Below, piece after piece: positions 28,461 to 38,223 of a stretch of 64,000 nucleotides of DNA (position 1 is the first letter of the stretch; each line of letters starts with the position of its first letter). The notes under the pieces are model-generated. The model was given only the letters and a program-made list of their open reading frames with translations, had not been told where the DNA came from and ran no database searches. The position numbers were made by a program, and so were the translations under genes. Source of the stretch: Bog-473 sp963828825 (lineage in GTDB: Bacteria > Actinomycetota > Acidimicrobiia > Acidimicrobiales > RAAP-2); the NCBI GenBank assembly GCA_963828825.1, contig CAWHGF010000006.1:21330-85329 (forward strand), given 5' to 3'.

Positions 28461-28863
28461 GTGGTGGATGAAACCAAAGCACCGGACCCCGAGGTCCCCG
28501 AACGCTCCGCCGGACGCCGGCAGTTCTCGGCGAAATACAAGGCCAAGATCCTGGCTGAGTACGAGACGCTGCCCCGATCAGCGCGGGGCGAGATGCTTCG
28601 CCGGGAAGGCCTGTACTCCTCCTTGATCAGCACCTGGACCCGCCAACGCGACGAAGGGGCCACGGCGGCCCTGGCCCGTCCGGCCGGACGAAGCCAGGCC
28701 GATCCGCGTGATCGTGAGGTGGCCCGGCTAGAAGAAGGAGGTCGAGCGGCTCGAAGGCGAGCTCGACAAGTCCCGACGGGTCGTCGAGATCCAGGGAAAA
28801 CTTTCCGCGCTGCTCGAGCAACTCGCCTCGGACAGCACGGCGGCGAACAGCGAGACCAAGTGA
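28461..28863 (+). pseudogene. IS3-family transposase OrfA, frameshifted
   Basis: The frame reads a typical IS3 OrfA N-terminus: RRQFSAKYKAKILAEYETLP, then REGLYSSLISTWTRQRDEGA (helix-turn-helix). It then slips at about 28730, where an extra A in CTAGAAGAAGG moves the leucine-zipper-like part (EVERLEGELDKSRRVVEIQG) to another frame that ends in TGA at about 28863. The start may be GTG at 28461 or upstream. Confidence 0.75.
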
Positions 28864-28864
28864 T

Positions 28865-29910
28865 CGAAGACGCCATCGGTGAGCTCAGGCCCATTATCGG
28901 CACGACCAAGGCACTCGAGGCCGATGGGTTCGGACCGGGCCACCTGGTATCGAGCCCACCGCCAAAGCCCGGCGCCACCACCTCGCGGAACGGGTCGTGA
29001 CCCCGCAGCCTCGGGCCCTGTCGCTGGTCGAGCGCAAGGAGATCAAGCGGGTCCTCGACTCCGACGAGTTCGTCGACGAGGCCCCGGCGACGGTCTACGC
29101 CAAGTTGCTCGACCAGGGCACCTACCTCGGATCGGTCTCGACCATGTACCGGGTCCTGCACGAGCACGACGAGGTGCGTGAACGTCGCCGCCAAGCCACC
29201 CACCCGGCGCACAAGAAGCCCGAGCTCATCGCCGAGGAGCCGAACCAGATTTGGTCGTGGGATATCACCAAACTGCACGGCCCCGAGAAGTGGACGTACT
29301 ACTACCTCTACGTGATCCTCGACATCTTTTCCCGCTACGTCGTGGGCTGGATGCTGGCCCGGGCCGAGTGGGCCGATCTCTCCAAGCGGCTGATCAACGA
29401 CACGGTGGCCAAGCAGGGAGTAGACAACGGAATCAACTGACCCTGCACTCAGACCGGGGTTCGCCCATGATCGCCAAGCAGGTGGTGCATCTGCTGGCCG
29501 ACCTGGGGGTGACCAAGTCGCGGAGCCGGCCCCATGTGAGCAACGACAACCCGTATTCAGAATCACAATTCCGGACCTTCAAGTACCGACCCGACTTCCC
29601 AGATCGCTTCGGCAGCTATGAGGACGCCCGGGCCCATTGCGGACATTTCTTTCCTTGGTACAACGACGATCATCGCCACTCGGGCATTGGACTTCATACC
29701 CCTGCCGACGTCCACTACGGCCGAGCCGAAGCGATCCGAGAACAACGCGGTGCCGTCCTTCTCGAGGCCTATGGCCAACACCCTGAACGCTTCGTTCGCC
29801 AAATCCCGACTCCACCCGTGCTCCGGTCGTCGCGAAGGCGGTCAAAAGAACCAGGGAAACTTTGCGGAGCATCTGGTGTACTGCAAGAGGCACATCGTCG
29901 TCTAGCGAGC
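28865..29910 (+). pseudogene. IS3-family transposase OrfB (DDE), multiply frameshifted
   Basis: The rve-type DDE integrase core is recognisable in pieces. IWSWDITKLHGPEKWTYYYL carries the first Asp, LTLHSDRGSPMIAKQV the second, and SNDNPYSESQFRTFKY the Glu; the tail is YNDDHRHSGIGLHTPADV. Frame changes occur near 28990 (N-terminal part) and near 29430 (after GVDNGIN). It cannot make a full protein as it stands, so the element is dead unless the breaks are sequencing errors. Confidence 0.8.
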
Positions 29911-30021
29911 CGGAGGCAGTATGAATCCGAGGAATACCAAAAGCAACCCGGACAGGGTCGGCGAGGACTCCAAGAGTGCAATCATCACAGCTTGGTGACT
30001 CATGGTGCCACGTTTGCATAG

Positions 30022-30272
30022 AGGGTGATCATCAGTCCATGAAGACGAGTGGTGGTGTGGTGCTCTGATCGGAGGTGATTACGCCCCCCGTTAAGCGTTC
30101 GGACCGAGTACCACCTATGTGCTGATGTGTCCCACCTTCCCGGCGCTAAGAGTCAGGGTCGGGCCACGGCCGAGTAGGCCCAGGCCATATCGTGGTCTGA
30201 CCAGACGTCCGCTCCGACCACGGGCCCGAGTTGAACGAGAATAGCTATCACTTTCGAAGGGAGAGCATCACG
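30022..30272. other. Intergenic region with one isolated palindromic repeat copy
   Basis: No gene seen. It holds one degenerate copy of the repeat that is common further right, at about 30129-30157. Confidence 0.35.
30129..30157 (+). repeat. Interspersed palindromic repeat, isolated copy
   Basis: GTCCCACCTTCCCGGCGC matches the left and core part of the 38-56 kb repeat (compare 49310); the right arm is degenerate (AGTCAGGG). Confidence 0.4.
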
Positions 30273-30584
30273 ATGGTCAAGCAACAGTCGAAGAACAAGG
30301 TCTGGTTCGTCTACCTGATCCTCGGCACAGTCGCTGCCATCGGGATCGCAATGGGACTGTTCTTCTCGAGCCACCCCACTTGGGTTGGTGAGCAACCTGG
30401 AAACGCAGATTAGCACCGCACGCTCGGGCTCTTGTCCGATCTGCCGCACATCACTGCGGAACTGTTCTACGACGCTATCGAGAACAGCATCGTCTTCTGT
30501 GTCGCCTTCCTGATCGCACGTCGAGCATTCCACAAGGAGCACGAGCTCTTCGACATTCAGCACGGTATTAGCCACGAGGACTAG
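30273..30584 (+). pseudogene. Small membrane protein interrupted by an in-frame TAG
   Basis: ATG 30273, preceded by AAGGGAGAG, opens a 46-residue frame with one membrane helix (VWFVYLILGTVAAIGIAMGL) ending FFSSHPTWVGEQPGNAD and TAG at 30411-30413. The same frame continues without another stop to 30584, reading LGLLSDLPHITAELFYDAIE and a second helix (NSIVFCVAFLIARRAF), then DIQHGISHED. Together they would be one protein of about 103 residues. Either a nonsense mutation, a miscalled base, or two overlapping small genes with a TTG start at 30432. Confidence 0.55.
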
Positions 30585-30630
30585 CAAGAAGATCACTGAG
30601 CCGGGCGAAACTGGGGGCACTCACCCAGGG

Positions 30631-31224
30631 TCATTCGGTCTGACTAGAGCGTCCAAATCCGATTGCATCCACAACGGCTTTCGGAGCAGCCGCCTGAAGA
30701 GCAGCGTCAGGACCGACGCCAAGGGCATCATTGACAGTGGAGAACGCAAGCCTCAACGCCACAAAGGCTGTCACAGCGAAGATTTGGGAGTCACTGAATC
30801 CAACAGAGTGGAGGATCCCAACGTCCTGAGCCGTGGTGTGGTTGGGATCGCTCGCCACCTTGCGTGCCCATGATGCCAACGCGCGCTCGTCGTCACTTAA
30901 GGACTCGTCGCTCCCGCGTATAACGGCGGCCGCAAACTCGGGATCAGAGACCCCCGCCAACTTGGAGCCCCACGCAAGGGAGCAGTAGGAATCACCCAGG
31001 GTCGATGCACAGGCGGCGACGAGGATGCCCCGCTGGCGGAAGCTCAGATTCTGATCGGCGATCGATTGACCCATCAAGTCGAAGAGATTCGTCACCAGCG
31101 CCGCGTTATGGGACCACAACTTCGACACGTTCATGACGTACCCATCCTCGGCGATGTCCTCGTCAAAGAGTGCTTGGGCCTCCGAAGTGATTGAAGGAAG
31201 TTCCAGGAAACCGATAGTGCTCAT
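30631..31224 (-). CDS. Carboxymuconolactone decarboxylase / AhpD-like protein
   Basis: A 197-residue all-helical protein starting at ATG 31224, nine bases after GAGGAGAAG. The conserved core is FRQRGILVAACASTLGDSYC, followed by SLAWGSKLAGV. AhpD-like peroxidase-related proteins have Cys-x2-Cys there; here only one Cys of that pair is present (SYCSLAWG), so thiol peroxidase activity is doubtful. It stands alone on the minus strand, convergent with the small membrane gene. Confidence 0.75.
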   Translation of the reverse strand: MSTIGFLELPSITSEAQALFDEDIAEDGYVMNVSKLWSHNAALVTNLFDLMGQSIADQNLSFRQRGILVAACASTLGDSYCSLAWGSKLAGVSDPEFAAAVIRGSDESLSDDERALASWARKVASDPNHTTAQDVGILHSVGFSDSQIFAVTAFVALRLAFSTVNDALGVGPDAALQAAAPKAVVDAIGFGRSSQTE

Positions 31225-31592
31225 TGCCACTTCTCCTCTAGTCCGCGGGCTTCTGCGCGACTCAGGGCGAGGCCGATGCGCGCGGACGGGACCATATTGC
31301 CGGATCCCGGCTCTTGCGTCACGGGTAGTTGGCCGCTTGCAGCCGATTCGCCAGCGTCTCAGCGGGAACAGGCATTTCGGTCAGGATCTTGTGCGAGTGA
31401 AGGGTGAGTTCGGGCTGAGTAAGCATTTCCCAACCAATCTCGTCTCGCCCGACGATGTCCCAACGGTACAGCGCACGCTCGCTGCGGGAGTGCCATAGCG
31501 AGTTCTTCGGCACCCATGTTCCTTCCGGTAAAGAGGACTACATCATCGGGAAGCTCGCGCCGAGTTTGTACCGGGTGCTGAAGGATGGGTCC
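31225..31592. other. Intergenic region between divergent genes
   Basis: It separates the CMD-like gene from the acyltransferase gene and should hold both promoters. A minus-strand frame at 31319-31513 (64 codons) has plausible composition but no recognisable family, so it is not called. Confidence 0.35.
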
Positions 31593-33848
31593 ATGAGCGC
31601 GAGAGATTGGAGCAAGATTGCCCTAGCCATGCCCGAAGACCTTGCAGCCCACGGAGGAGCCTCGGACACGACGGCGCCTACAGCGGGGGTGAGCGCCGCG
31701 GCGGCACACGGACCCCGCCGACGCGACATCCAGGGGCTGCGGGCCGTTGCGATCCTCGCCGTGGTCGCCTATCACGCCGGCCTGCCCATTCCCGGTGGCT
31801 ACGTCGGCGTTGACGTCTTCTTCGTGATCTCGGGCTACCTGATCACCCAGCTCCTCTGGGACGAGGTCGCCGGAGGAGGGCGGCTCTCGTTCAGTCGCTT
31901 CTACGCCCGCCGGGCCCGCCGTCTCCTGCCGTCGGCCGTGCTGGTCATTGTGGTCACGGTCGCCGTGTCCGTGGCCGTGCTTGGCCCGCTCGAGGCGACC
32001 GCCGTCGCCAAGGACGCCGTGGCGTGTGCCCTCTACGTCGGCAATTACCGGTTCGCCTTCCAGGCCACCAACTACCTCGACTCGCAGGGACCTGTGTCGC
32101 CCCTACAGAACTACTGGTCGCTCGGCGTCGAGGAGCAGTTCTACCTCTTGTGGCCCGCGCTGCTGCTCACCGCCATTGTCATCGCCGGCAGCGTCGGCGG
32201 CAAGCGTCGCGCCCGTCACCGCGCGAAGCCGCTCCCAGCCCTGGACCGATCCCGCTGGGCCGTGGTCGGAGCGCTCACGGTTGTCGCCGTCCTCTCCTTC
32301 TGGCTGTGCGTGCACCTCACCTCCACGGACGAGCCGTGGGCCTTCTTCTCGCTACCGACCAGGGCGTGGGAGCTGGCCGTGGGCGGCCTCCTCGCGCTCG
32401 CGGCCCCCACCGGCCGCCGGCTCCCAGATTGGGCGCTGGCGACGATCGGCTGGGCCGGCCTCGGCGCGGTGGCGTGGTCGTTCGCGGCTTTCGGCCCCCA
32501 GACGCCGTTCCCGGGCACGGCGGCACTGGTCCCGGTCGCGGGAGCCGGCGCGGCCCTGTTCGCCGGCACACGCCATCTGCGGGCCGGGCCGGCACACCTC
32601 CTGGGCCTCCGCCCCTTCCAGCCGATCGGCACCGTGTCCTACACGTGGTACCTGTGGCACTGGCCGGCGCTGATCCTTGCGCCCGCCGTCGTGGGCCACG
32701 CGCTCGAGCTGATCCAGAAGGTGGGCGTCTGCTTCCTCAGCCTGGTGCTCGCCGCGCTGACCACCGTCGTGCTCGAGCAGCCGCTGCGTCGATCCCACTG
32801 GCTCTCGACCCGGTCGGTGCGCAGCCTCGTCGCCGGAGGCGCCCTCAGCCTCGGCGCCGCCTGCGTGGCTGTTCTCGTCGTAGCCGAAATCCCACCACCC
32901 GCCGGGAGTGGTCACGCGGCGGCAGCTCGGCTGGTCACCCAACCCGCCAACCGGCGGACGACGACGTCGGCGCAGGCGACCGCCGCCTCGCTCGACGCCC
33001 AGGTCAACAAGGTCGTGCAGGATTCCCTCAATGACCCCGACGTCCCCGCCAACCTCACGCCGTCGCTGGCCGACGCCGCGGCGGATGCGCCCGTGGCCGA
33101 GAATGACGGGTGCTTCGACAACTTTACCGACACGACCGCGCACCCCTGCCTCTACGGGGACACGACCTCCTCACGCACTGTCGTACTCTTCGGCGACTCG
33201 CACGCTCTGCAGTGGTTCCCGGCCATCGACAACATCGCCAACGAGGAGCACGACGCCCTGGTGGTCGTGGCAAAGGCCACGTGCCCGCCCATCGACATCA
33301 CCGTCTTCAGCCCGGACCTCGGGCGGGACTACACCGAATGCAACGAGTGGCGCGCCGCCGAGCTCTCGCGGATGTCGACCCTGCGACCTGCGGTCGTCAT
33401 CCTCGGCTTCTCCCGTGAGTACGGCATCGCCGACGACCACGTGGTCGTCGACGGCGAGGCCTGGCTGTCGGGACTCAGCGAAATGATCACCACCATCGAA
33501 CAGACCACCGGAGCACGCGTCGTCCTCATGGGCGACGACCCCTACCCGCAGCAAAACACGCCTGACTGCCTCAGCCAGCACCTGACGTTCACACCCGACT
33601 GCGACATCCCCAAGCACTACCCCTTCTACAACCCAGAAGGGATCCCACAGGAAGAGGCGGTCGCCGCCTCCACGGGCGCCGGCTATGTGGACACGGACCC
33701 ATGGTTCTGCATCTCGAATACCTGCACGGTGATCATGGGCAACATGCTCGTCTACCGCGACGACAACCACATCACCGCGACCTTCGCGAACTGGCTGACC
33801 CCCGTGGTCGCCGCAAACATGGTGATCGCCACTGACGGCGCGTTCTGA
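31593..33848 (+). CDS. Acyltransferase 3 family membrane protein with C-terminal SGNH domain (OafA/YrhL-like)
   Basis: About 751 residues. Residues ~45-420 are the acyltransferase-3 membrane domain with about ten helices. It begins RRRDIQGLRAVAILAVVAYH, whose His is the conserved catalytic residue, and continues with GGYVGVDVFFVISGYLIT and NYWSLGVEEQFYLLWP. The C-terminal periplasmic SGNH domain has block I GDSHALQW and the late D-x-x-H in DDNHITATFANWL. Such proteins O-acylate surface polysaccharides or peptidoglycan-linked glycans. ATG 31593 (after AAGGATGGG) is my start; ATG 31629 is possible. Confidence 0.88.
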   Translation: MSARDWSKIALAMPEDLAAHGGASDTTAPTAGVSAAAAHGPRRRDIQGLRAVAILAVVAYHAGLPIPGGYVGVDVFFVISGYLITQLLWDEVAGGGRLSFSRFYARRARRLLPSAVLVIVVTVAVSVAVLGPLEATAVAKDAVACALYVGNYRFAFQATNYLDSQGPVSPLQNYWSLGVEEQFYLLWPALLLTAIVIAGSVGGKRRARHRAKPLPALDRSRWAVVGALTVVAVLSFWLCVHLTSTDEPWAFFSLPTRAWELAVGGLLALAAPTGRRLPDWALATIGWAGLGAVAWSFAAFGPQTPFPGTAALVPVAGAGAALFAGTRHLRAGPAHLLGLRPFQPIGTVSYTWYLWHWPALILAPAVVGHALELIQKVGVCFLSLVLAALTTVVLEQPLRRSHWLSTRSVRSLVAGGALSLGAACVAVLVVAEIPPPAGSGHAAAARLVTQPANRRTTTSAQATAASLDAQVNKVVQDSLNDPDVPANLTPSLADAAADAPVAENDGCFDNFTDTTAHPCLYGDTTSSRTVVLFGDSHALQWFPAIDNIANEEHDALVVVAKATCPPIDITVFSPDLGRDYTECNEWRAAELSRMSTLRPAVVILGFSREYGIADDHVVVDGEAWLSGLSEMITTIEQTTGARVVLMGDDPYPQQNTPDCLSQHLTFTPDCDIPKHYPFYNPEGIPQEEAVAASTGAGYVDTDPWFCISNTCTVIMGNMLVYRDDNHITATFANWLTPVVAANMVIATDGAF

Positions 33849-34078
33849 ATCCCTCGCCCTCTTGGGCCGGCCTCACCAGGTGAAGATCGCCATCCACTCC
33901 CAGCCCAGGACGGTCGATGTCCGGGCGCGTTCGATGCCGCTGTGGTCGACGTCCCACTCGACGGCGTGATGGTGCTGGCCGGATACGCGCCAGGGTTGAG
34001 GTTAGGAAGGAAGCCGCGTCCCGGCCGAACCGATGTACCAGTTACTCGGCGCGTGGTGGGATCGACCAAACTGAACTC

Positions 34079-35038
34079 ATGACACGCCGAGTACCCCCGC
34101 CGGAGGGAGCACAAGGGGCTGCAGTGGCGAAAACAGAGGTCAAGGGAGATCCCTTGTGGGCAGTCCTCATCCCACCTCGCCTCACCCGCTTCCGGGAGTT
34201 AGTCCAGATTGAGAATGAACAACTGGACGTGGACGTCACTGGATGGAACAAGTTCGTTCTCCTCGCCGCCGACCGCGCTTATCTGTTTCCTCGAGATTCG
34301 AACGGCGTTGAGTGGTTCGAACGAGAGCTCGCCGCGTACAGAGCACTCGAGCCCATTAAGCTCCCGGTCGTTCCGAAGCTGCTCGAGCAATGGCGGGATG
34401 ACACGGTGTATCCCTACCCGTTCGCCGCCGTGTCTCGGCTTCCCGGAACTCACCCCGCCGACGCAAGTGACCTGATCGACCCTCTGTACCGCCTCGTCGC
34501 CCGGTGGCACGACATTGAGCCGACCGAGATACCAGGTTCTCGACCGCCCGCCTACCACGATCGTGCCGACAATCGTTGGCTTCGCCGAGCGCTCGATCCC
34601 CACACCACCCGGGCTGCCGTTGTCGAAGCGGCTCATCGCCTCGATTGCGCCAATCGAGGCGATGAGTGGAGTCAGCGCCTGGAGGAGGCAGCGCAGCTCT
34701 CCCACGTCCTCGTCCACGGAGATATCCACGAGGACCAACTCCTCGTGGTCGATGGGCAACTCACCGGCATTCTCGATTGGGAGACGGCGCGCGTTGACCA
34801 CCCCTTTTGGGACTTCGATCTCAGCGAGTGGGGGACGGGACTCTGGAGGAGCCATCGGATCGAGTTCTCACGGCTGTGGTCGGTCGCCTGGCAGTCGTAT
34901 GCCAGCGGACGACGCTTGGATCCTGACCCCGCACCACTCGAGACGGCGTTTCGGCTGCGCCACGCACTGTTCTTATTGGACAATCCTCGAGATCCGTCGG
35001 TTGGTGGGACGGTCGAAGAGCACCTTGCGGCTATTTGA
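34079..35038 (+). CDS. Aminoglycoside phosphotransferase (APH) family protein
   Basis: A 319-residue kinase-like protein starting at ATG 34079. The catalytic loop is VLVHGDIHEDQLLVVDGQ; the Asp is present, but the metal-binding Asn usually found five residues later is Gln here. The second metal motif is GILDWETARVDHPFWDFD. An N-terminal lysine/nucleotide region is less clear. Substrates in the family range from aminoglycosides to sugars, choline and homoserine, so drug resistance cannot be inferred. It stands alone between the acyltransferase and a repeat-protein gene. Confidence 0.78.
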   Translation: MTRRVPPPEGAQGAAVAKTEVKGDPLWAVLIPPRLTRFRELVQIENEQLDVDVTGWNKFVLLAADRAYLFPRDSNGVEWFERELAAYRALEPIKLPVVPKLLEQWRDDTVYPYPFAAVSRLPGTHPADASDLIDPLYRLVARWHDIEPTEIPGSRPPAYHDRADNRWLRRALDPHTTRAAVVEAAHRLDCANRGDEWSQRLEEAAQLSHVLVHGDIHEDQLLVVDGQLTGILDWETARVDHPFWDFDLSEWGTGLWRSHRIEFSRLWSVAWQSYASGRRLDPDPAPLETAFRLRHALFLLDNPRDPSVGGTVEEHLAAI

Positions 35039-35534
35039 TTCACCTGGAGCACGCTCGCAGGAGTCTATTTGGGAGTCACAGCCCGCGATTGTCGGTGAGT
35101 CGCACCCCGGCCCGGCGATAATCGATACCCGGCGCAGGGAGTCCGATCCGAGCTTCGGGCTGGTGGGCAGGCCTTCGCGGTTGCGCTGGACATGAGCAGA
35201 GAAATCAACTTCAGCACAATGTTCTTGACGAACACCTGGCGAAGCGCCCTCATGTGACGTTTGGCCCAATGACGATCGGGCCCCCTTCTGGTCACCCTAG
35301 GGACGGAGCTCGGGTGGTAGAGGCAGAAGAGGGTGATGAGGGGCACACGTTCACGACGACGGCGCACGATTGCGGGACATCCGAAGCCTCACGATCACAC
35401 CCGACGCCAAGAGGCCATAGGAGCCCGTACCCCTCTGGGCGAGCCGAGCTGTGGGCCAATCGAAGCCTCGATCGTCAACTGTGAAGAGGGAACCTCCACA
35501 TGATCGTCCGCGGAGGGGCGGAAGGCGACGAACG
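35039..35534. other. Intergenic region upstream of the third repeat protein, no gene seen
   Basis: About 500 bp. Open frames are arginine/serine-rich shadows. It should contain the promoter for the gene at 35535. Confidence 0.35.
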
Positions 35535-38108
35535 ATGTGGCACTCAGGTCGGTTCTTTTTCGGATTCGCCTGTGCGATGACTCTTGTTCTCGGCACCCTC
35601 TCCCTGCTCGGGCCGCCGGCCCAAGCGGCGACCGGTGCTGGGACATGGAGTCTCGATGGAGCGCCGGCTCAGCTCGGGTTCGGAGAGGTCGACACCATCT
35701 CGTGCCCCGACCCGACGTACTGCGTGGCGCTGGCATCTAACCAATACGAGGACGACGCGCTCATCTTGAACGCCGGTACCTGGAATACAGCTCCCCTCGT
35801 CGAACCGGGCGGCGCGCTGCAGCTCAACGGTGTGTCCTGTTTTTCCGAGTCGTTTTGTATGGCTGTCGGTGAGAGTTCCGCTGGATCGGGAACCCGGTCC
35901 AGTGTGGTGGGCGTGATCGAGGAATGGGATGGCTCGGCGTGGTCGATGGTGCCAAACCCGCAGTCATCGGGCGTCAACGTTTGGCTCAGCAGCGTGTCGT
36001 GTCCGAGCGCGTCAAGTTGTTTCGCTGTTGGACAGGACAGCACCGATGGCGGATTCATTGACACCTGGGACGGCGCGTCCTGGACGATGTCCTTCAATCA
36101 ACAGGGTGTGAGCCTGTCGGCGGTTTCGTGCACTACCCCGGCGACCTGCGTCACAGTGGGAGCCGGGTCTTCGAATTCGCTCTATTCCGCGGTCTTGTCC
36201 AGCGGGACCTGGGCGGTCGAATCTGTGCCCGACCCAGGCGGCGACGGGTTCCTTAACGACGTATCTTGCGCTTCGCCGACTTTCTGCATGGCGGTCGGCT
36301 CGGTACAAGTTGGTGGCGTCGGGTGGGCGACTGGTCTTACGGAGGACTGGGACGGCGTATCGTGGGTTGTCGTTCCAAGTCCGAATTACCCCGAAGATGA
36401 CCTCGGTCCGGGCTTCCTAGGTGGGGGCGTTCTGACCGGCGACTCCTGTGTCTCAGCGCAGGCGTGCGTCGCGGTCGGATATGGGGGCGGTGGGCTGAAT
36501 AGCTCGAACCTTTCGTATCCGGGTCTTGCCGTGGTGGAGACGTGGGATGGGGTTGCTTGGTCTCTCACGTCTACGCCAGCGCCCGTCGAACCAGCCGGTG
36601 GCGGGCACGCTGACTTGCGCGGCGTCTCGTGCGTGCCTGACGCAAATGACGCACAGTGTGTCGCCGTTGGGTTGCAGACCCCCGACAACGCGAACATCTC
36701 GGCTCTCGTCGAGACAACTTCTGCGGCGGTCGGATCCCTCGATGCCACGTCGACACAGGTTAAATCGGACGGCGAGGGTGATCTCACTGCGACCGTCACC
36801 ACGGGCGCATCCCCGGCCTACGGAGCGCTGGACATGGTGGCGGGAGAGGCGACGCCGACCGGGAGCGTCACCTTCCTGAACGACGGCTTGCCGATCTCGA
36901 GTTGTCCTCCCATGGAGCTCGACTCGGGACAGGCAAGCTGTTCGGCTGGCGCCGGTACCACGGGACCGATAACTGCCGACTATTCGGGTGATGCAACCTT
37001 CGATGGTTCATCGAGTCAGCAGATCGGCACCCTACCCGTCACATATATGGGCAACGGTGCAACGAGTGGCACGGTACCCGTGGACAGCGCGAGTCCTTAC
37101 AGTTCCTCTGCCACGGTCACTGTGCTCCCCCCTGGCACACTCATCAGGACCGGATACAACTTTTCTGGTTGGAACACGAAGCCCGATGGCAGCGGTTCCT
37201 CCTACGCTCCGGGGGCCACCTTCACGATCCTGGCCAGCACGGAACTCTTTGCTGTTTGGACGCCGAGGTCGTCCCAAACTCCGCCAGAACCATCCACGCC
37301 CTCGGCAACTCCGCCGCCCGCGCCCCACGGCTATTGGCTGGTGGGATCTGACGGTGGCATCTTCACCTTCGGGTCCGCCCAGTTCTACGGCTCGACGGGC
37401 TCACTGCACCTCCAGCGACCCGTGGTAGGCATTGTCCCCACAACGGACCGAGCCGGATACTGGCTCGATGCCTCTGACGGCGGGATCTTCGCCTTCGGCA
37501 ACGCCGGCTTCTATGGATCGATCCCCGGTCTCGGGCTCAGTCCAGCCGGCTCGGGACGGCCGAAGTCACTGAACGCTCCCATCGTCGGCATGGTTCCGTC
37601 GGCTGACGGGGGCGGCTACTTCATGGTGGCCTCTGACGGCGGGGTCTTCGCCTTCGGGGATGCCCATTTCGCTGGGAGCTGCCCCGGGATCGGTGGCTGC
37701 TCGGGCGCAGCAGTTGCGGTCATGCCCGATGCGACCGGAGACGGGTATTGGCTGGTCACCAAGAGCGGGCAGGTCTACACCTTCGGCGACGCCCCGTACC
37801 TCGGAGCCCCTGGGCCACAGAGTGTGCCGGTGACCTCGGCGGTTCGCACCCCCGATGGACGTGGCTACTGGATCCTCGACGCCAACGGTGCCATCTCGGA
37901 CTTCGGCGATGCTGGAGCTTTTGGAAGCTCACTCGGGCTGACAAACAACTCCGATCCGGCAACGGCCATCTTCTCTACATCCGACGGTGGAGGATATTGG
38001 GTGGCATCGGCCAACGGCGCCGTCGCCAACTTTGGAGATGCTCCGGACGATGGCTCCATGGTCGGGACACCGCTCAACGGTTCGATTATCGCGGCCACCG
38101 GCTGGTAG
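35535..38108 (+). CDS. Large exported repeat protein: C-x5-C propeller, Ig-like, Listeria-Bacteroides repeat, YWLV propeller
   Basis: An 857-residue secreted protein starting at ATG 35535 with a signal peptide (FGFACAMTLVLGTLSLLG, then AQAATG). Residues ~20-420 hold seven VSC-type Cys pairs; six are C-x5-C and the last is C-x8-C. An Ig-like domain follows (VTFLNDGLPISSC, then YSGDATF). Next is one Listeria-Bacteroides repeat of the Flg_new type (RTGYNFSGWNTKPDGSG, then FAVWTP), a proline-rich linker, and six YWLVGSDGGIFTFGSAQF-type units. It combines every module seen in the other exported repeat proteins here. Confidence 0.8.
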   Translation: MWHSGRFFFGFACAMTLVLGTLSLLGPPAQAATGAGTWSLDGAPAQLGFGEVDTISCPDPTYCVALASNQYEDDALILNAGTWNTAPLVEPGGALQLNGVSCFSESFCMAVGESSAGSGTRSSVVGVIEEWDGSAWSMVPNPQSSGVNVWLSSVSCPSASSCFAVGQDSTDGGFIDTWDGASWTMSFNQQGVSLSAVSCTTPATCVTVGAGSSNSLYSAVLSSGTWAVESVPDPGGDGFLNDVSCASPTFCMAVGSVQVGGVGWATGLTEDWDGVSWVVVPSPNYPEDDLGPGFLGGGVLTGDSCVSAQACVAVGYGGGGLNSSNLSYPGLAVVETWDGVAWSLTSTPAPVEPAGGGHADLRGVSCVPDANDAQCVAVGLQTPDNANISALVETTSAAVGSLDATSTQVKSDGEGDLTATVTTGASPAYGALDMVAGEATPTGSVTFLNDGLPISSCPPMELDSGQASCSAGAGTTGPITADYSGDATFDGSSSQQIGTLPVTYMGNGATSGTVPVDSASPYSSSATVTVLPPGTLIRTGYNFSGWNTKPDGSGSSYAPGATFTILASTELFAVWTPRSSQTPPEPSTPSATPPPAPHGYWLVGSDGGIFTFGSAQFYGSTGSLHLQRPVVGIVPTTDRAGYWLDASDGGIFAFGNAGFYGSIPGLGLSPAGSGRPKSLNAPIVGMVPSADGGGYFMVASDGGVFAFGDAHFAGSCPGIGGCSGAAVAVMPDATGDGYWLVTKSGQVYTFGDAPYLGAPGPQSVPVTSAVRTPDGRGYWILDANGAISDFGDAGAFGSSLGLTNNSDPATAIFSTSDGGGYWVASANGAVANFGDAPDDGSMVGTPLNGSIIAATGW

Positions 38109-38140
38109 GCAGGCGGGGGTAGCGGGTCTGGCGCTCAGTG

Positions 38141-38167
38141 ACTCCCAACCAGGCGTATTGGGACACC
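38141..38167 (+). repeat. Interspersed palindromic repeat copy
   Basis: ACTCCCAACCAGGCGTATTG followed by GGACACC: inverted CCCA/TGGG ends and the common GACACC right end. First copy of the 38-56 kb series, before the GNAT gene. Confidence 0.5.
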
Positions 38168-38223
38168 AACGGGTATGCCGGATGCTCCTCGGACACGCCT
38201 GGGTGCGCCTGACACAATGATGC

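Noticed and set aside
31319..31513. Minus-strand 64-codon frame
   Set aside because: Lies in a divergent promoter gap and has no recognisable family.
34079..35038. Aminoglycoside resistance gene
   Set aside because: The APH fold is broad, the usual Asn in the catalytic loop is Gln, and nothing nearby points to antibiotic resistance.
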